Assembly: GCF_903815225.1 (NCBI RefSeq)
Contig: NZ_LR813084.1
Coordinates: forward strand, 1 to 64,000
Source of the DNA: Delftia tsuruhatensis
GTDB taxonomy: Bacteria > Pseudomonadota > Gammaproteobacteria > Burkholderiales > Burkholderiaceae_C
Length of the DNA stretch: 64,000 nt
Direction: 5' to 3'
How positions within the stretch are numbered: position 1 is the stretch's first letter; each line of letters opens with the position of its first letter. Shown piece after piece: positions 62,534 through 64,000 of the stretch. The notes beneath the pieces were generated by a model. It did no database searches and was not told where the DNA came from. It worked only from the letters and a program-made list of their open reading frames with translations. The position numbers were made by a program, and so were the translations under genes.

Positions 62534-64000
62534 ATGTTGTACCCACAGGAATTTGATGTGATCGTCGTCGGCGGTGGCCACGCCGGCACCGAGGCCGCGC
62601 TCGCGGCCGCGCGCATGGGCTGCAAGACCCTGCTGCTCAGTCACAACATCGAGACCCTGGGCCAGATGAGCTGCAATCCCAGCATCGGCGGCATCGGCAA
62701 GGGCCACCTGGTCAAGGAGGTGGATGCGCTGGGCGGCGCCATGGCGCTGGCCACCGACAAGGGCGGCATACAGTTCCGCATCCTCAACAGCTCCAAGGGG
62801 CCGGCCGTGCGCGCCACGCGTGCCCAGGCCGATCGCGTGCTGTACAAGGCGGCCATCCGCGACATGCTGGAGAACCAGCCCAACCTGTGGCTGTTCCAGC
62901 AGGCCGTGGACGACCTCATGGTCGAGGGCGATCGCGTGGCGGGTGCCGTCACCCAGGTGGGCGTGCGCTTTCGCAGCCGCACCGTGGTGCTCACGGCGGG
63001 CACCTTCCTGGACGGCAAGATCCATGTGGGCCTGAACAACTATGCGGCGGGCCGCGCGGGGGACCCCCCGGCCGTCAGCCTGTCGGCACGGCTCAAGGAA
63101 CTGCAGCTGCCCCAGGGCCGCCTGAAGACCGGCACGCCGCCGCGCATTGACGGCCGCAGCATCGATTTCTCGCAGTGCGAGGAGCAGCCTGGCGACGGCA
63201 TGCCTGGTGGCGTGAACGAAGGCGTATTGCCGGTATTCAGCTTCATCGGCAATGCGGCCATGCACCCGCGCCAGATGCCGTGCTGGATCACTCATACCAA
63301 TGCGCGCACGCACGAGATCATCCGCAGCGGCTTCGACCGCAGCCCCATGTTCACGGGCAAGATCGAGGGCGTGGGTCCGCGCTACTGCCCCAGCGTCGAG
63401 GACAAGATCAACCGCTTTGCCGACAAGGAAAGCCATCAGATCTTCCTGGAGCCCGAAGGCCTGACCACCCACGAGTTCTATCCCAACGGCATCTCCACCA
63501 GCCTGCCTTTCGACATCCAGTACGAGCTGGTGCGCAGCATGAAGGGCCTGGAGAATGCCCACATCCTGCGTCCTGGCTACGCCATCGAGTACGACTACTT
63601 CGATCCGCGCTCGCTCAAGAGCAGCTTCGAGACCCGCCAGATCCAGGGTCTGTTCTTCGCGGGCCAGATCAACGGCACGACGGGCTACGAGGAGGCCGCG
63701 GCCCAGGGCCTGTTCGCCGGTGTCAATGCCGCGCTGCAATGCCGCGGCGAAGGCCCGTGGCTGCCGCGCCGCGACGAGGCCTACCTGGGCGTGCTGGTGG
63801 ACGACCTGATCACCAAGGGCGTGACCGAGCCCTACCGCATGTTCACCAGCCGTGCCGAGTTCCGCCTGCAGCTGCGCGAGGACAACGCCGACATGCGCCT
63901 GACCGAGGCAGGCCGCCGCATGGGCCTGGTCGACGATGCGCGCTGGGACTCCTTCAGCCGCAAGCGGGATGCTGTTTCACGTGAAACCGAGCGCCTGAAG
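62534..64000 (+). CDS. mnmG: tRNA uridine-5-carboxymethylaminomethyl modification enzyme MnmG (partial, continues beyond window)
   Basis: 489 codons of MnmG/GidA; the 3' end is cut by the window edge (full-length proteins are about 630-650 residues). The N-terminal FAD motif [21 protein letters not shown] (9-29), [22 protein letters not shown], the [10 protein letters not shown] motif and [18 protein letters not shown] are present. With MnmE it installs the xm5 group on wobble U34 of tRNAs. In many proteobacteria mnmG is followed by rsmG-parA-parB near oriC; those genes would lie beyond 64000. A parS-like site sits inside the coding sequence at 63973. Confidence 0.97.
   Translation, partial: MLYPQEFDVIVVGGGHAGTEAALAAARMGCKTLLLSHNIETLGQMSCNPSIGGIGKGHLVKEVDALGGAMALATDKGGIQFRILNSSKGPAVRATRAQADRVLYKAAIRDMLENQPNLWLFQQAVDDLMVEGDRVAGAVTQVGVRFRSRTVVLTAGTFLDGKIHVGLNNYAAGRAGDPPAVSLSARLKELQLPQGRLKTGTPPRIDGRSIDFSQCEEQPGDGMPGGVNEGVLPVFSFIGNAAMHPRQMPCWITHTNARTHEIIRSGFDRSPMFTGKIEGVGPRYCPSVEDKINRFADKESHQIFLEPEGLTTHEFYPNGISTSLPFDIQYELVRSMKGLENAHILRPGYAIEYDYFDPRSLKSSFETRQIQGLFFAGQINGTTGYEEAAAQGLFAGVNAALQCRGEGPWLPRRDEAYLGVLVDDLITKGVTEPYRMFTSRAEFRLQLREDNADMRLTEAGRRMGLVDDARWDSFSRKRDAVSRETERLK
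63973..63988. other. parS-like ParB binding site 3, inside mnmG
   Basis: TGTTTCACGTGAAACC matches the parS consensus at 15 of 16 bases, within the mnmG reading frame (codons for DAVSRETE). Coding-sequence parS sites are known in several bacteria. Confidence 0.8.

Overview
The window is high-GC DNA, with dense coding and dominant G/C third positions, from what is most likely a betaproteobacterium of the Comamonadaceae; Delftia or a close relative is my best guess. The guess rests on the dnaA-dnaN-gyrB and mnmG content, the many Bug-type (TctC) solute receptors, and a palindromic repeat I associate with this family. The window begins exactly at the dnaA start codon, as circular assemblies rotated to dnaA do, and ends inside mnmG.

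Layout. 1-5.4 kb: dnaA, dnaN, gyrB, then a MarR regulator whose ATG shares a base with the gyrB stop. 5.97-21.13 kb: a 13-gene minus-strand catabolic operon with an indolepyruvate-type 2-oxoacid oxidoreductase (iorA/iorB), a two-subunit Rieske oxygenase with its reductase, an acyl-CoA ligase, three Bug receptors, a thiolase-fold protein without thiolase catalytic residues, a DUF35-SDR fusion, a cyclase-family hydrolase and an SDR. 21.1-21.8 kb: a decayed strip with a macrodomain (DarG-like) fragment joined to a transposase tail. 21.8-27.4 kb: a LysR regulator divergent from a five-gene pxpA-BCCP-biotin carboxylase-pxpB-pxpC module. 27.5-31.3 kb: a CoA-transferase, a LysR regulator, a Bug receptor and a MaoC hydratase. 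31.4-39.8 kb: a YkgJ-type protein, then a minus-strand heavy-metal RND efflux operon (adaptor, pump, outer-membrane factor) followed by a two-component system. 40.6-42.7 kb: a DinG-like helicase flanked on both sides by DnaA-box-rich noncoding DNA. 44.4-47.1 kb: PagL lipid A deacylase, a Spy/CpxP-like protein, RdgC. 47.1-56.8 kb: a branched-chain-type ABC transporter with acyl-CoA synthetase, enoyl-CoA hydratase and thiolase under a divergent TetR regulator. 56.8-62.2 kb: CueR-like regulator with CopZ-like chaperone, a chemoreceptor, an OYE-family reductase, a GST and an FMN reductase. 62.5 kb to the end: mnmG, truncated.

The strongest noncoding signal is a candidate chromosome origin at about 43.7-44.3 kb, some 43 kb from dnaA. 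It is AT-rich, has two perfect DnaA boxes and several near-matches, and carries two independent DnaA-box plus DnaA-trio modules with the same 14-nt spacing, orientation and triplet phase. Three parS-like ParB sites lie to its right (47.08, 62.34 and 63.97 kb), and the noncoding top strand changes from C-rich to G-rich across it.

The most interesting candidate pathway is the 5.97-21.13 kb operon. Its combination of a Rieske oxygenase, IorAB, a CoA ligase, a thiolase-fold/DUF35 pair and a cyclase fits breakdown of an aromatic, possibly indolic, acid; the substrate is inference only.
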